Assembly: GCA_034178815.1 (NCBI GenBank)
Contig: JAXFQS010000048.1
Span: forward strand, 1 to 9,273
DNA: 9,273 nt
Reading direction: 5' to 3'
From: JAXFQS01 sp034178815
Lineage (GTDB): Bacteria > Verrucomicrobiota > Kiritimatiellia > RFP12 > DVOR01
Shown here: piece by piece, positions 1 through 7,239 of the stretch
How positions within the stretch are numbered: position 1 is the stretch's first letter
Layout of the letters: each line of letters starts with the position of its first letter
Notes under the pieces: model-generated
What the model was told of the DNA's origin: nothing
Databases searched by the model: none
The model's input: the letters and a program-made list of their open reading frames with translations, nothing else
Made by a program: the position numbers and the translations under genes

Positions 1-1445
1 CCCTTACCCTCTTCTGGATCGTCGGCGCCATCAACGCCTTCAACCTCATCGACGGACTCGACGGTCTCGCCACCGGACTCGCCTCCATCGCCGCCTTCGG
101 CATGGGCGGTGCGCTCCTCTACGCCAACCGCGCCACCGACGCCCTACCCTACCTCATCCTCCTCGCCTCCTGCCTAGGATTCATGCCCTACAACTTCCAC
201 CCCGCCACCATCTTCCTGGGCGACACCGGCTCCATGTTCCTCGGACTTGCCCTGGCCTCAATCCCCTTGACACTCCCCACCATTACCGGCGAAGCCTTCC
301 TCACCACATTCGCCCCAATCCTCGCCATCGGCGTGCCCGTCATCGATGTCGTTCTGGCAATCGTCCGCCGCACCCTGCGCAAACTCCTCCTCAAATTCCA
401 GCCCGCCCCAGCAACCCAGACCAGCCAAGGCGGCGTCATGCAGCCCGACCGCAAACACCTCCACCACCGAATACTCGACTTTGCCCGCGGACATCAACGA
501 CAGGCCGTCATCCTCATCTACGCCATCGCCTTCGCAGGCATTATCCTCGACCTCCTGATCTGCTTTCACCAGTCCATGGCCCAATCCATATTCCTCGTCG
601 GATTCTTGGCCCTCTGCTGGCTCCTCGTGCGCCAAATGGCCACGGTCGAATTCTGGGATGCCTGGAACCTCATTCGTGAGCACCGCCCGAGACGGCGCAA
701 ACGCGTTCTGAAGACCATCCTCTATGTAGGAATCGATATCGCCTGTTGCTTTCTTTCCTACGCTGCGGCCTTTGCGTTGATTGGGCTGTCGCTTACCCGC
801 CAGAACCTTTTGGCCACACCCTTCTACTTCGCCCCAACGCTCATACTGCTCTACTTCACCGGCGTCTACCGCAAAGTCTGGAGCCGCACAAGACATCTGG
901 ATTTTGTCCAGCTCGCGCTTACCATCCTGTGCGGCAGCGCGCTCACCTCCTTGATGCGCCAACTCTGCCTTCCCGAGCCGCAGGTGCCTATCGCCCTTGA
1001 CGCCATATTCTCCGCATTGCTCATTGTCTCGACCCTCTTCTACCGCAGTCTGTTTCCCTCTTTCGTGGAGTTCGCCAACCATTGTGAGCACCTTGTCTTG
1101 AGACGCAAACCTGATGCCGTCCACGCCCTTGTGCTGGGAGGAGGTTCGGGCTTTCTGCTCTTTTTCCAGCGGAATGTGAAGCAGACGGGCGACAACCGGA
1201 TCTGCGTAGACGGCATCCTCGATGACGACCGTTCGCTGCTGGGGACGACGATTTCCGGTGTGCCCGTCTGGGGGCTGACGGACGACCTGACTGCGGTCTT
1301 GGATTGCCACCCGGAGATTCGCATGTTGGTGCTCACGGCCGAGCTTGAACCCGTCCAGCGCAACACCATTCTCAAGACCGCCGCCCAACGCGGGCTGGAC
1401 GCCCGGGAGTTTCTCACCATTCTCGTGCCTGCCGCCAAACGCTGA
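1..1445 (+). CDS. WecA/TagO-type polyprenyl-phosphate sugar-1-P transferase fused to a FlaA1/CapD N-terminal-like region (5' truncated)
   Basis: The frame is open from base 3 to the TGA at 1443-1445, giving 480 residues; the true start lies upstream of the window. Numbering from base 3, residues 11-25 carry the NAFNLIDGLDGLATG motif, 71-77 FLGDTGS and 150-155 RKHLHH, the aspartate and HxHH-type motifs of the MraY/WecA/TagO family, which moves a sugar-1-phosphate from a UDP-sugar onto undecaprenyl phosphate at the inner membrane. The upstream DDxxD motif should lie outside the window. The family normally stops soon after the HxHH loop and its last helices. Here about 250 residues follow: hydrophobic segments near 238-264, 273-289 and 331-348, a GVYRKVW motif at 287-293, then a Rossmann-like stretch (VLGGGSG 377-383, GILDDD 404-409). 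This resembles the membrane plus CoA_binding_3-like half of CapD/FlaA1/WbpM proteins, without their epimerase domain. It is the first gene of a tight operon, 8 bases before ispF. The transferase call is firm; the extension's role is unknown. Confidence 0.87.
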   Translation, partial: LTLFWIVGAINAFNLIDGLDGLATGLASIAAFGMGGALLYANRATDALPYLILLASCLGFMPYNFHPATIFLGDTGSMFLGLALASIPLTLPTITGEAFLTTFAPILAIGVPVIDVVLAIVRRTLRKLLLKFQPAPATQTSQGGVMQPDRKHLHHRILDFARGHQRQAVILIYAIAFAGIILDLLICFHQSMAQSIFLVGFLALCWLLVRQMATVEFWDAWNLIREHRPRRRKRVLKTILYVGIDIACCFLSYAAAFALIGLSLTRQNLLATPFYFAPTLILLYFTGVYRKVWSRTRHLDFVQLALTILCGSALTSLMRQLCLPEPQVPIALDAIFSALLIVSTLFYRSLFPSFVEFANHCEHLVLRRKPDAVHALVLGGGSGFLLFFQRNVKQTGDNRICVDGILDDDRSLLGTTISGVPVWGLTDDLTAVLDCHPEIRMLVLTAELEPVQRNTILKTAAQRGLDAREFLTILVPAAKR

Positions 1446-1453
1446 CCCCGAAA

Positions 1454-1933
1454 ATGAACTTCCGAACCGGCACTGGCTTTGACGCCCACCGTCTCGTTCC
1501 GAACCGACCTCTGGTGCTTGGCGGCGTGCGAATTCCCCACGCACTGGGGCTTTTGGGGCACTCCGATGCCGATGTGCTCGTCCACGCGCTGATGGACGCC
1601 TTGCTGGGCGCCGCCGCGCTGGGAGACATTGGACTCCATTTCCCCGACACCGATCCGGCCTACGAGGGAGCCGACTCGATGCGCCTGCTCGAACAAGTCG
1701 CCCACCTGCTCTCCGACCGCCACTACGCCATCGCCAACATCGACGCGACCGTCATCGCCGAAATCCCCAAGCTCCGCCCCCACATCGAGGCCATGCGAGC
1801 CAACCTAGCCCGCGCCCTCCAAATCCCTCCCGACACCGTTTCCGTCAAAGCCACCACCGTCGAAGGCATGGGAGCCCTCGGCAGAAAAGAAGGCATCGCC
1901 GCCCTTGCAACCGTACTCATCTTCAGAACCTAA
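1454..1933 (+). CDS. ispF: 2-C-methyl-D-erythritol 2,4-cyclodiphosphate synthase IspF
   Basis: This 159-residue protein is full length for IspF, the MEP-pathway enzyme that converts CDP-methylerythritol 2-phosphate to the 2,4-cyclodiphosphate with release of CMP; it works as a cytoplasmic homotrimer. Divalent metal ligands expected from E. coli IspF (D8, H10, H42) are present as D10, H12 and H44. The family signature HSDADV (36-41), the LLGAAALGDIG block (50-60), FPDTD (63-67) and the C-terminal KATTVEGMG (132-140) are all visible. The start is the first ATG after the upstream stop and gives a normal N-terminus (FRTGTGFDAH). No convincing Shine-Dalgarno sequence precedes it, so translation probably depends on coupling with the upstream gene 8 bases away. 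The enzyme supplies isoprenoid precursors, which ultimately feed the polyprenyl carrier used by the neighbouring transferase. IspD and other pathway genes are not in the window. Confidence 0.97.
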   Translation: MNFRTGTGFDAHRLVPNRPLVLGGVRIPHALGLLGHSDADVLVHALMDALLGAAALGDIGLHFPDTDPAYEGADSMRLLEQVAHLLSDRHYAIANIDATVIAEIPKLRPHIEAMRANLARALQIPPDTVSVKATTVEGMGALGRKEGIAALATVLIFRT

Positions 1934-1937
1934 TCCT

Positions 1938-3332
1938 ATGAACCTCCACCTCTACAACTCACTTACCCGCCGCCTCGAATCCTTCCAACCAATCTCCCCC
2001 GACCATGTCGGCTACTACTCCTGCGGCCCGACCGTCTACAACTACGCCCACATCGGCAACTTCCGCGCCTACACCTTTGAGGACATCCTCCACCGCACAC
2101 TCGCCTACGCCGGCTACACCGTCATCCAGGTTATGAACCTCACCGATGTGGACGACAAGACCATCCGAGGCTCCCGCCAGAGCGGCATCCCCCTCAAACA
2201 ATACACCGCCCCCTACATCCAAGCCTTCTTCGACGACGCCAAGGCCCTCAATATCACCCCCGCCCAAATCTACCCCGCCGCCACCGACCACATCCCCGAA
2301 ATGATTGCCCTCGTCCAGAAACTCTTCGACAAAGGCCTCGCCTACAAATCCCCCGACGGATCCGTCTACTTCAGCGTCGGCAAACACCCCACCTACGGCA
2401 AACTCGCCCACCTCGACCGCGACAACCTCCGCGTCGGAGTCCGAATGAACCAAGACGAATACGACAAAGAATCCTTCGGCGACTTCGCACTCTGGAAAGG
2501 CTGGGATCAAAATGACGGAGATGTCGCCTGGGATGCCCCTTGGGGCAAAGGACGCCCGGGCTGGCACATCGAATGCTCCGCCATGTCCATGAAATACCTA
2601 GGCGAAACCTTCGACCTCCACACTGGCGGCATCGACAACCTCTTCCCCCACCACGAAAACGAAATCGCACAAGCCGAAGGAGCCACCGGAAAACCCTTCG
2701 TCAAAACCTGGCTCCACTGCGCACACCTCCGCGTCAACGGCGAGAAAATGTCCAAATCACTCGGCAACTTCTTCACCCTCCGCGACCTCCTCGCAAAAGG
2801 CTACACCGGACGCGAAATACGCCTCGTTCTCATATCCGCACACTACCGCCAGCCACTCAACTTCACCTTCGACGCCCTCGCCGCCGCCAAAACCTCCCTC
2901 GAACGCCTCGACGACTGCCTCGACCGCCTCGAAACCCTCGCAGCCGGAACCACCCCAGCCGAGCCACTCCCCGGCGCCAAACTCGTCAACCAGTTCGACA
3001 CCGCCATCGCCGATGACCTCAACACCCCCGAAGCCCTCGCAGCCTTCTGGAAACTCGTTCGCGAAGCCAACACCGAAGCCACCCCCACCAACGCCGCCGG
3101 CTACCTCCAACAATTCCACCGCCTCGACCGAATCCTCGGCATCGTCGACTTCGGACGCCGCCCCAAGGAGACCATCCCACCCGAAATCCAGACCCTTGCC
3201 CAAGCACGCCAGAAAGCCCGCGCCGAAAAGAACTGGGCCGAATCCGACCGCATCCGCGACCTTCTCGCGCAGAAAGGCTGGCAAGTGCGCGACAGCAAAG
3301 ACGGACAGACCCTCAAACCCATCCACGCCTGA
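1938..3332 (+). CDS. cysS: Cysteinyl-tRNA synthetase
   Basis: The 464-residue product matches the usual length of bacterial CysRS (E. coli 461), a cytoplasmic class I synthetase that charges tRNA-Cys. The N-terminus MNLHLYNSLTRR leads into YSCGPTVYNYAHIGN, which holds the HIGH-like ATP motif (HIGN) and the first zinc cysteine. Further on, WHIECSAMSMKYLG and HTGGIDNLFPHHENE supply the remaining cysteine, histidine and glutamate ligands of the cysteine-selecting zinc, and GEKMSKSLGNF is the KMSKS loop. The C-terminal anticodon-binding region ends with a typical AEKNWAESDRIRDLLAQKGW segment. I chose the ATG at 1938, 4 bases after the ispF stop, over an in-frame ATG at 1905 inside ispF, because it gives the standard family N-terminus. 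There is no clear Shine-Dalgarno. Third codon positions are strongly C-biased across the gene. ispF-cysS adjacency is also known in other phyla. Confidence 0.97.
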   Translation: MNLHLYNSLTRRLESFQPISPDHVGYYSCGPTVYNYAHIGNFRAYTFEDILHRTLAYAGYTVIQVMNLTDVDDKTIRGSRQSGIPLKQYTAPYIQAFFDDAKALNITPAQIYPAATDHIPEMIALVQKLFDKGLAYKSPDGSVYFSVGKHPTYGKLAHLDRDNLRVGVRMNQDEYDKESFGDFALWKGWDQNDGDVAWDAPWGKGRPGWHIECSAMSMKYLGETFDLHTGGIDNLFPHHENEIAQAEGATGKPFVKTWLHCAHLRVNGEKMSKSLGNFFTLRDLLAKGYTGREIRLVLISAHYRQPLNFTFDALAAAKTSLERLDDCLDRLETLAAGTTPAEPLPGAKLVNQFDTAIADDLNTPEALAAFWKLVREANTEATPTNAAGYLQQFHRLDRILGIVDFGRRPKETIPPEIQTLAQARQKARAEKNWAESDRIRDLLAQKGWQVRDSKDGQTLKPIHA

Positions 3333-3334
3333 CC

Positions 3335-5794
3335 GTGCTACCCCGCCTCCGACTCGCCCCACTCCTGCTCCTCTGCGCACTCATCACCCATGCGCAGACA
3401 CCCCTCGAAACCGCCCGAGCGGCCCTCGAAGACGGACTCTACACCCTCGCCGAAGAGAAAGCGACCGCCGTCCTTAAAGACCCCGTCGCACGCCTCAACT
3501 TCGCCGACCGAACCCGCGCGCTCGACTACCTCCTCCGCTCCCAGGCGGCACGAGCCCTCTACCCCCAAATGCTCGCAACCCTTGAGCAGTATAATAACGC
3601 CGTGCCTGCCGGATCGGAAGGCGCTGCCTTTCTCTATTGGAAAGGGCTAGCCCTGCTCAATCTCGGCAAACCCGACGCCGTGTTCGCGCTTCAACCGCCC
3701 CCCGGTGCTTCCCCAGCCATTCTCTCGCGCCTTGCCACCCTCAAGGGGCAAGCCAGCTTGGCAATGGGTCAGACGAGTGCGGCTCTAGGCTTCTTCAAGG
3801 TTGCCGATGCGACGGCTACCGGTCGGGTTCGAATCGCCGAGAATGCGCTCGATTGGGCAAAGGCATTGACCAATGCTTCCGCCCGCCTTGCTGTGCTGGA
3901 TGCAGTCATCGACCGCCTACCCGACAATGGTCGCGATGCGATTCCCCCGGCTCTCTCTCAACTACCTCTTTTGAAGGCCGACACGCTCTTCACCCTCGGC
4001 AAAACCAATGAAGCCATTGAGCTCTGCCGTGCTTTGTCGACGCATCCCCGATTGGACCGACGCGTCCGTCAGGATGCCTATTTCCGGCTGGCAAAGTTGT
4101 TGCCCGATCAGGCGGAATCCCAGGCGGAGGCGGCTTTGAAGGTTGCCCAGACGCGGGGTGAGCGGCTTCGCGCGGGATTCTTTCTCGGGCGGCTTCTGAT
4201 TGCCTCGACGAATACGCTTTCGCGGGGCGTTTCGGTGTTGAAGGAGGCGATTGCGCAGGCGCCTGCGCACCCGGAGAATCCTGATGCACAGGTGAGTTTG
4301 GCCACTGCGCTTTTGCGGGCGGGGCGTTATGAGGAGGCGGTCAAGGAGTTCCGCATCTGTCTGGAGGCCTATCCAGAATCTCCTTTTGCGAAAGAGGCCC
4401 TAGTCGGGCGTGCCGAGGCGGCTTTGGCGCTAGGGGATGCTTCGTCGGCGGCGGAGGCGTTTGCCCGCGCTGTCTGGCTCGAGACGAACGCCCAGCATCG
4501 GGCGGATCTTCTCTTCCGGCAGGCGGATTCCTTGCGTGCTGCGAAGCGTCCGGAACTGGCGGCGAAGCTCTACGGGTCGCTTGCGCCGAACCCGAAGGCT
4601 ATGCTTCTTGAAGCGGTTTGTCTGTTGGACTCGGGGCAATCGGAAAAGGCGGAACAGTTGCTGGCGGGGCTTTGCGCGCAGGCTGGGGTGCCGGTTGAGA
4701 CTCGGGCGCAGGCTTCACTCCGCTTGGCGGCAATTTTTCTCGGGCGAAACAACTTTGCGGAGGCATCGACGCTCTTCTCTCAGGTGGCGAAAGATCTCCG
4801 GATGCAACCTCGGGATCGTGCCGCGGCGTGGCTTGGGCTGGGGCAGGTCGACTACCAACTCTACCGTTTTGAGAGCGCCTGCGAAGCCTTCCGGTCGGCG
4901 GCACGGCTGGATCAATCGTTGGCGTACCGAACGGATTTCTGCCTGGTTCTGGCGCTCTACGGGAAAGGGGACGATGCGGAAGCGCGTGCGGTCGCGGGCA
5001 ACTACCTGCTCCGTCATCCGGAGAGTCCGCTTCTGCCCGAGATGGCGCTCTGGCTGGCGAAGTTCGATTTCAACCGCGGCAACTATTCCGCCGCCCGGAA
5101 AGCCTTCGCCCACTTCGCCGAACGCTGGCCCGACCATGCCTGGCGTCCGGAGGCCCTGCTCTGGTCGGCTCAAGCCGCCGTGCGTGAACGCGACTATACC
5201 GGCACCATCGCCATTCTCACCGACCTTATCAAGTCCGCCCCGACCTTCGCGCGCATTCCCGAGGCGCGTTTTCTCCAGGCGGAATGCTTGATTGAACTAG
5301 CCCGCCAGCCGGAAGCTATTCTCCTGCTGGAAGAGGTCATCTCGCGCACCCCCGATAGTGACTGGGCGCCCAAAGCCCAAGTTCTCAAGGCCGACTGCCT
5401 GCTCTCGCTCGCGGCGGACAATCCCCAGCGCTGCCGTCAGGCCCTTGAAGCCTATCTGGAGGCCCTCAAGACCGCCCCCGCCAACCGCCAATTCGAAATC
5501 AACTGCAAGGCTGCGCGCTGTCTCGAAAAACTCAATCGCCCCCGAGAGGCCTTCGACCGCTACTACGAGCAAGTCATCACCGCCTACCTCTCCAGCCGCG
5601 CAGCCGACTCGCTCAAAGCCTCTTCGGAAGCCGAAGTCTGGGTTCTGAAAGCCACCTACCAGGCCGCCGAAATTCTCCGCCGATCCGGCCAAATCGAAGA
5701 GGCCCTCAACATCCTGCGCCGCGTCAAAAAGGCCGAACTGGCTGACACCACTACCCTCGACCGCTGGATTGAACAATACAAGGCGCTCCGCTGA
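3335..5794 (+). CDS. Large exported TPR-repeat protein
   Basis: An 819-residue protein begins with a GTG only 2 bases after the cysS stop. The start is supported by the signal peptide it reveals: basic MLPRLRLAP, a leucine-rich core, and a THA|QT signal peptidase I site near residue 20. The mature part is almost wholly alpha-helical pairs of about 34 residues with TPR features. The clearest repeats are at about 318-349 (SLATALLRAG, then RYEEAVKEFR) and 354-385 (EAALALGDASSAAEAFARAV). Degenerate repeats continue to the C-terminus (SGQIEEALNILRRV). No enzymatic motif, lipobox or outer-membrane barrel is visible. Its architecture recalls periplasmic TPR scaffolds of the YbgF/BamD-like kind, which assemble envelope complexes, but it is much longer and cannot be assigned to one. 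It is probably periplasmic and co-transcribed with cysS. Wobble usage changes inside the gene: C-rich at both ends, G/T-rich in the middle (roughly 3600-5070). Confidence 0.88.
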   Translation: MLPRLRLAPLLLLCALITHAQTPLETARAALEDGLYTLAEEKATAVLKDPVARLNFADRTRALDYLLRSQAARALYPQMLATLEQYNNAVPAGSEGAAFLYWKGLALLNLGKPDAVFALQPPPGASPAILSRLATLKGQASLAMGQTSAALGFFKVADATATGRVRIAENALDWAKALTNASARLAVLDAVIDRLPDNGRDAIPPALSQLPLLKADTLFTLGKTNEAIELCRALSTHPRLDRRVRQDAYFRLAKLLPDQAESQAEAALKVAQTRGERLRAGFFLGRLLIASTNTLSRGVSVLKEAIAQAPAHPENPDAQVSLATALLRAGRYEEAVKEFRICLEAYPESPFAKEALVGRAEAALALGDASSAAEAFARAVWLETNAQHRADLLFRQADSLRAAKRPELAAKLYGSLAPNPKAMLLEAVCLLDSGQSEKAEQLLAGLCAQAGVPVETRAQASLRLAAIFLGRNNFAEASTLFSQVAKDLRMQPRDRAAAWLGLGQVDYQLYRFESACEAFRSAARLDQSLAYRTDFCLVLALYGKGDDAEARAVAGNYLLRHPESPLLPEMALWLAKFDFNRGNYSAARKAFAHFAERWPDHAWRPEALLWSAQAAVRERDYTGTIAILTDLIKSAPTFARIPEARFLQAECLIELARQPEAILLLEEVISRTPDSDWAPKAQVLKADCLLSLAADNPQRCRQALEAYLEALKTAPANRQFEINCKAARCLEKLNRPREAFDRYYEQVITAYLSSRAADSLKASSEAEVWVLKATYQAAEILRRSGQIEEALNILRRVKKAELADTTTLDRWIEQYKALR

Positions 5795-5919
5795 CACCCG
5801 GCGCGCCAATCGATAGACACCTCAAGGCCCCCATCCTGCCAACCACCTGCCCCCAAAAATAACCACCCGCTCCCCTGATTCCAATCAACCAATTCGGGGC
5901 AACGCGCGCAAAAAAACGG
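5795..5919. other. Convergent intergenic region with imperfect 20-base-period direct repeat
   Basis: This 125-base gap separates the 3' ends of the plus-strand TPR gene and the minus-strand secreted protein gene, where a bidirectional terminator would be expected. I see only weak candidates: a short TGATTCCAATCA palindrome near 5877 and an A7 run (T7 on the minus strand) at 5910-5916 directly after the minus-strand stop, without a strong stem before it. AACCACCTGCCCC at 5841 recurs as AACCACCCGCTCCCC at 5861. No gene or RNA is recognised. Confidence 0.4.
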
Positions 5920-6429
5920 CTACTTCTCCTCTTTCGAGTAAGACGGAACCTCGTGTCCCGTCAGTTCCGCCAACTTCGCGGCAAACTCGCGCACCGCACG
6001 AGCCCTCCGCATCTCCACCTCATTCGCCCGCGCCTGCGCCTTAGGGTTGAGTTTCGGGGCCGACTTCTTCGGCTGTTTCTCGGCACGCTTCGCAGCAGCT
6101 GCCTCCCGGCGTACCAACTCCGCATCCGCCAACTCGGCAGACGCCACGGGCCGCCCCTTGGGCGTCAACTTGCGCGGCTTAACCGCACTTCGGGGGAAGG
6201 TCCCGCGCTCCTCCCCGCTCCGCCACTCCTGGGACAACACCCCCAGCACCTTGTCCCAAACCTTCCGCTCCGCCTCAATGTCCTTGGTAAACTCCTTTGC
6301 CTCTTCCGAACTGAGCACAAGCAAAGTCTCAGCCCCCGTCAAATCCGTCGCCTCATAGACACAATAACTCTCCGCCGCACCGGCACAATACGCCGCTAGG
6401 GCCGACAGGATACACGCCAAACGCTTCAT
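5920..6429 (-). CDS. Secreted Lys/Ala/Arg-rich protein of unknown function
   Basis: The 169-residue product starts at the ATG complementary to 6427-6429. An upstream in-frame ATG at 6453 is less likely because AAGGAG lies 8 bases before the chosen ATG, the best Shine-Dalgarno in the window, and because the chosen start exposes a signal peptide (MKRLACILSALAAYCAGA|AES). Cysteine 15 is preceded by Tyr, so a lipoprotein box is not met. The mature protein has a small N-terminal part (about 20-70, including SYCVYEATDLTG), then a strongly basic, low-complexity Ala/Lys/Arg/Glu segment (about 82-155) likely to form long charged helices. I recognise no family. It lies 33 bases downstream of hisF and may be on the same transcript, but nothing ties it to histidine synthesis. 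Export to the periplasm or outside is an inference from the signal peptide. Confidence 0.75.
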   Translation of the reverse strand: MKRLACILSALAAYCAGAAESYCVYEATDLTGAETLLVLSSEEAKEFTKDIEAERKVWDKVLGVLSQEWRSGEERGTFPRSAVKPRKLTPKGRPVASAELADAELVRREAAAAKRAEKQPKKSAPKLNPKAQARANEVEMRRARAVREFAAKLAELTGHEVPSYSKEEK

Positions 6430-6433
6430 TCGA

Positions 6434-6442
6434 TACGCTCCT
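6434..6442 (-). promoter_or_regulatory. Strong Shine-Dalgarno (AAGGAG) deciding the start of the secreted protein
   Basis: On the minus strand the sequence reads AAAGGAG, then CGTATCGA, then ATG. The spacing of 8 bases is ideal, and this supports 6429 rather than the upstream ATG at 6453 as the start. It contrasts with the absence of such a site before ispF, cysS, the TPR gene and hisH. Confidence 0.75.
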
Positions 6443-6462
6443 TTCAAAGACAAAACAAGACC

Positions 6463-7239
6463 TCAAAAAGTCTTGCGCACAGCTACCCCCGCTGCCAAAA
6501 GTTCCCGCTTGAGCCCCTCGATTGTCGCCACCCCCTCGTGCAAAATCCCAGCCACAATCGCCGCATCCGCATGCGCAACCTCGAACGCCTGCCGCAAATG
6601 TTCCGCGCACCCGGCCCCGCCCGATGCCACAACCGGAATAGAGACAGCATCAGCCACCAGGCGGGTAATCTCCAAATCAAACCCCTGCCTTGTTCCGTCC
6701 GCATCCACCGAGTTGACAACGATCTCCCCCGCGCCCAGCGATTCCGCCCGCCGTGCCCAATCAACCGCATCCATTCCTGTCCGCTCGCGGAAGCCGCGGA
6801 TGGTAATCTCATAGCCGCTCGGACAGTCCGGATCGGTGGTCTTGACAGGATCCATCCCCAGCACCACGCACTGCGCGCCGAAGGCCTTCGAGCCCTCCGA
6901 TATGATGCCCGGATGACGCACCGCAAGGGAGTTTACTGACACCTTTTCAGCGCCGGCCAAAAGCACCCGCGACATATCTTCAAGGGAGGTGATGCCGCCG
7001 CCGACTGCGAATGGAATGCGGATGGCGCGGGCAACTCCGCGAACCATTTCTATGTCTATCGGGCGGCGTTCGGCGGATGCGGTGATGTCGTAGACGACCA
7101 GTTCATCGCATCCGGCGGCGTAGTAGCGCGCGGCGAGTTCGATGGGGTCGCCCTGGTCGCGGTTGTTCTGGAATTTGACTCCTTTTGTCACGCGACGGTT
7201 GTGCACATCGAGGCAGGGGATAATGCGTCGTGTCAGCAT
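6463..7239 (-). CDS. hisF: Imidazole glycerol phosphate synthase cyclase subunit HisF
   Basis: This 258-residue (beta/alpha)8 barrel enzyme uses ammonia delivered by HisH to convert PRFAR into imidazole glycerol phosphate and AICAR, the fifth step of histidine synthesis. The N-terminus MLTRRIIPCLDV is typical. The two catalytic aspartates fall at D11 (CLDV) and D130 (LGMD), as in Thermotoga HisF. The phosphate-binding loops VGGGITSLEDM (79-89) and ASGGAG (205-210) are intact, as is NSVDADGT (176-183). A longer frame begins with TTG at 7251, but the ATG at 7239 gives the family N-terminus and overlaps the hisH stop (ATGCTGA, 7 bases shared), which implies translational coupling of the two partners. 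Local strand bias flips near 6960, about 90 codons into the gene. No other histidine genes are in the window. Confidence 0.97.
   Translation of the reverse strand: MLTRRIIPCLDVHNRRVTKGVKFQNNRDQGDPIELAARYYAAGCDELVVYDITASAERRPIDIEMVRGVARAIRIPFAVGGGITSLEDMSRVLLAGAEKVSVNSLAVRHPGIISEGSKAFGAQCVVLGMDPVKTTDPDCPSGYEITIRGFRERTGMDAVDWARRAESLGAGEIVVNSVDADGTRQGFDLEITRLVADAVSIPVVASGGAGCAEHLRQAFEVAHADAAIVAGILHEGVATIEGLKRELLAAGVAVRKTF

Noticed and set aside
258..1544. Long minus-strand open frame (428 codons) opposite the transferase and ispF
   Set aside because: It lies antisense to two recognisable genes, and its Gly/Glu/Asp-rich, motif-free sequence is what C-biased wobble positions produce on the opposite strand.
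1040..1783. Minus-strand open frame of 247 codons over the transferase end and ispF
   Set aside because: Antisense to well supported coding sequence, with no recognisable domain.
2757..3380. Minus-strand open frame of 207 codons inside cysS
   Set aside because: Gly/Val/Glu-rich shadow of cysS caused by codon bias; no ribosome site or family signal.
3822..3838. GGTTCGAATC resembling a tRNA T-loop
   Set aside because: The flanking bases do not form the 5-bp T stem, no acceptor or anticodon arm is nearby, and it lies inside the TPR coding frame.
4437..5291. Plus-strand open frame of 284 codons within the TPR gene
   Set aside because: Arg/Ser-rich alternative frame of a convincing repeat protein; low-complexity shadow.
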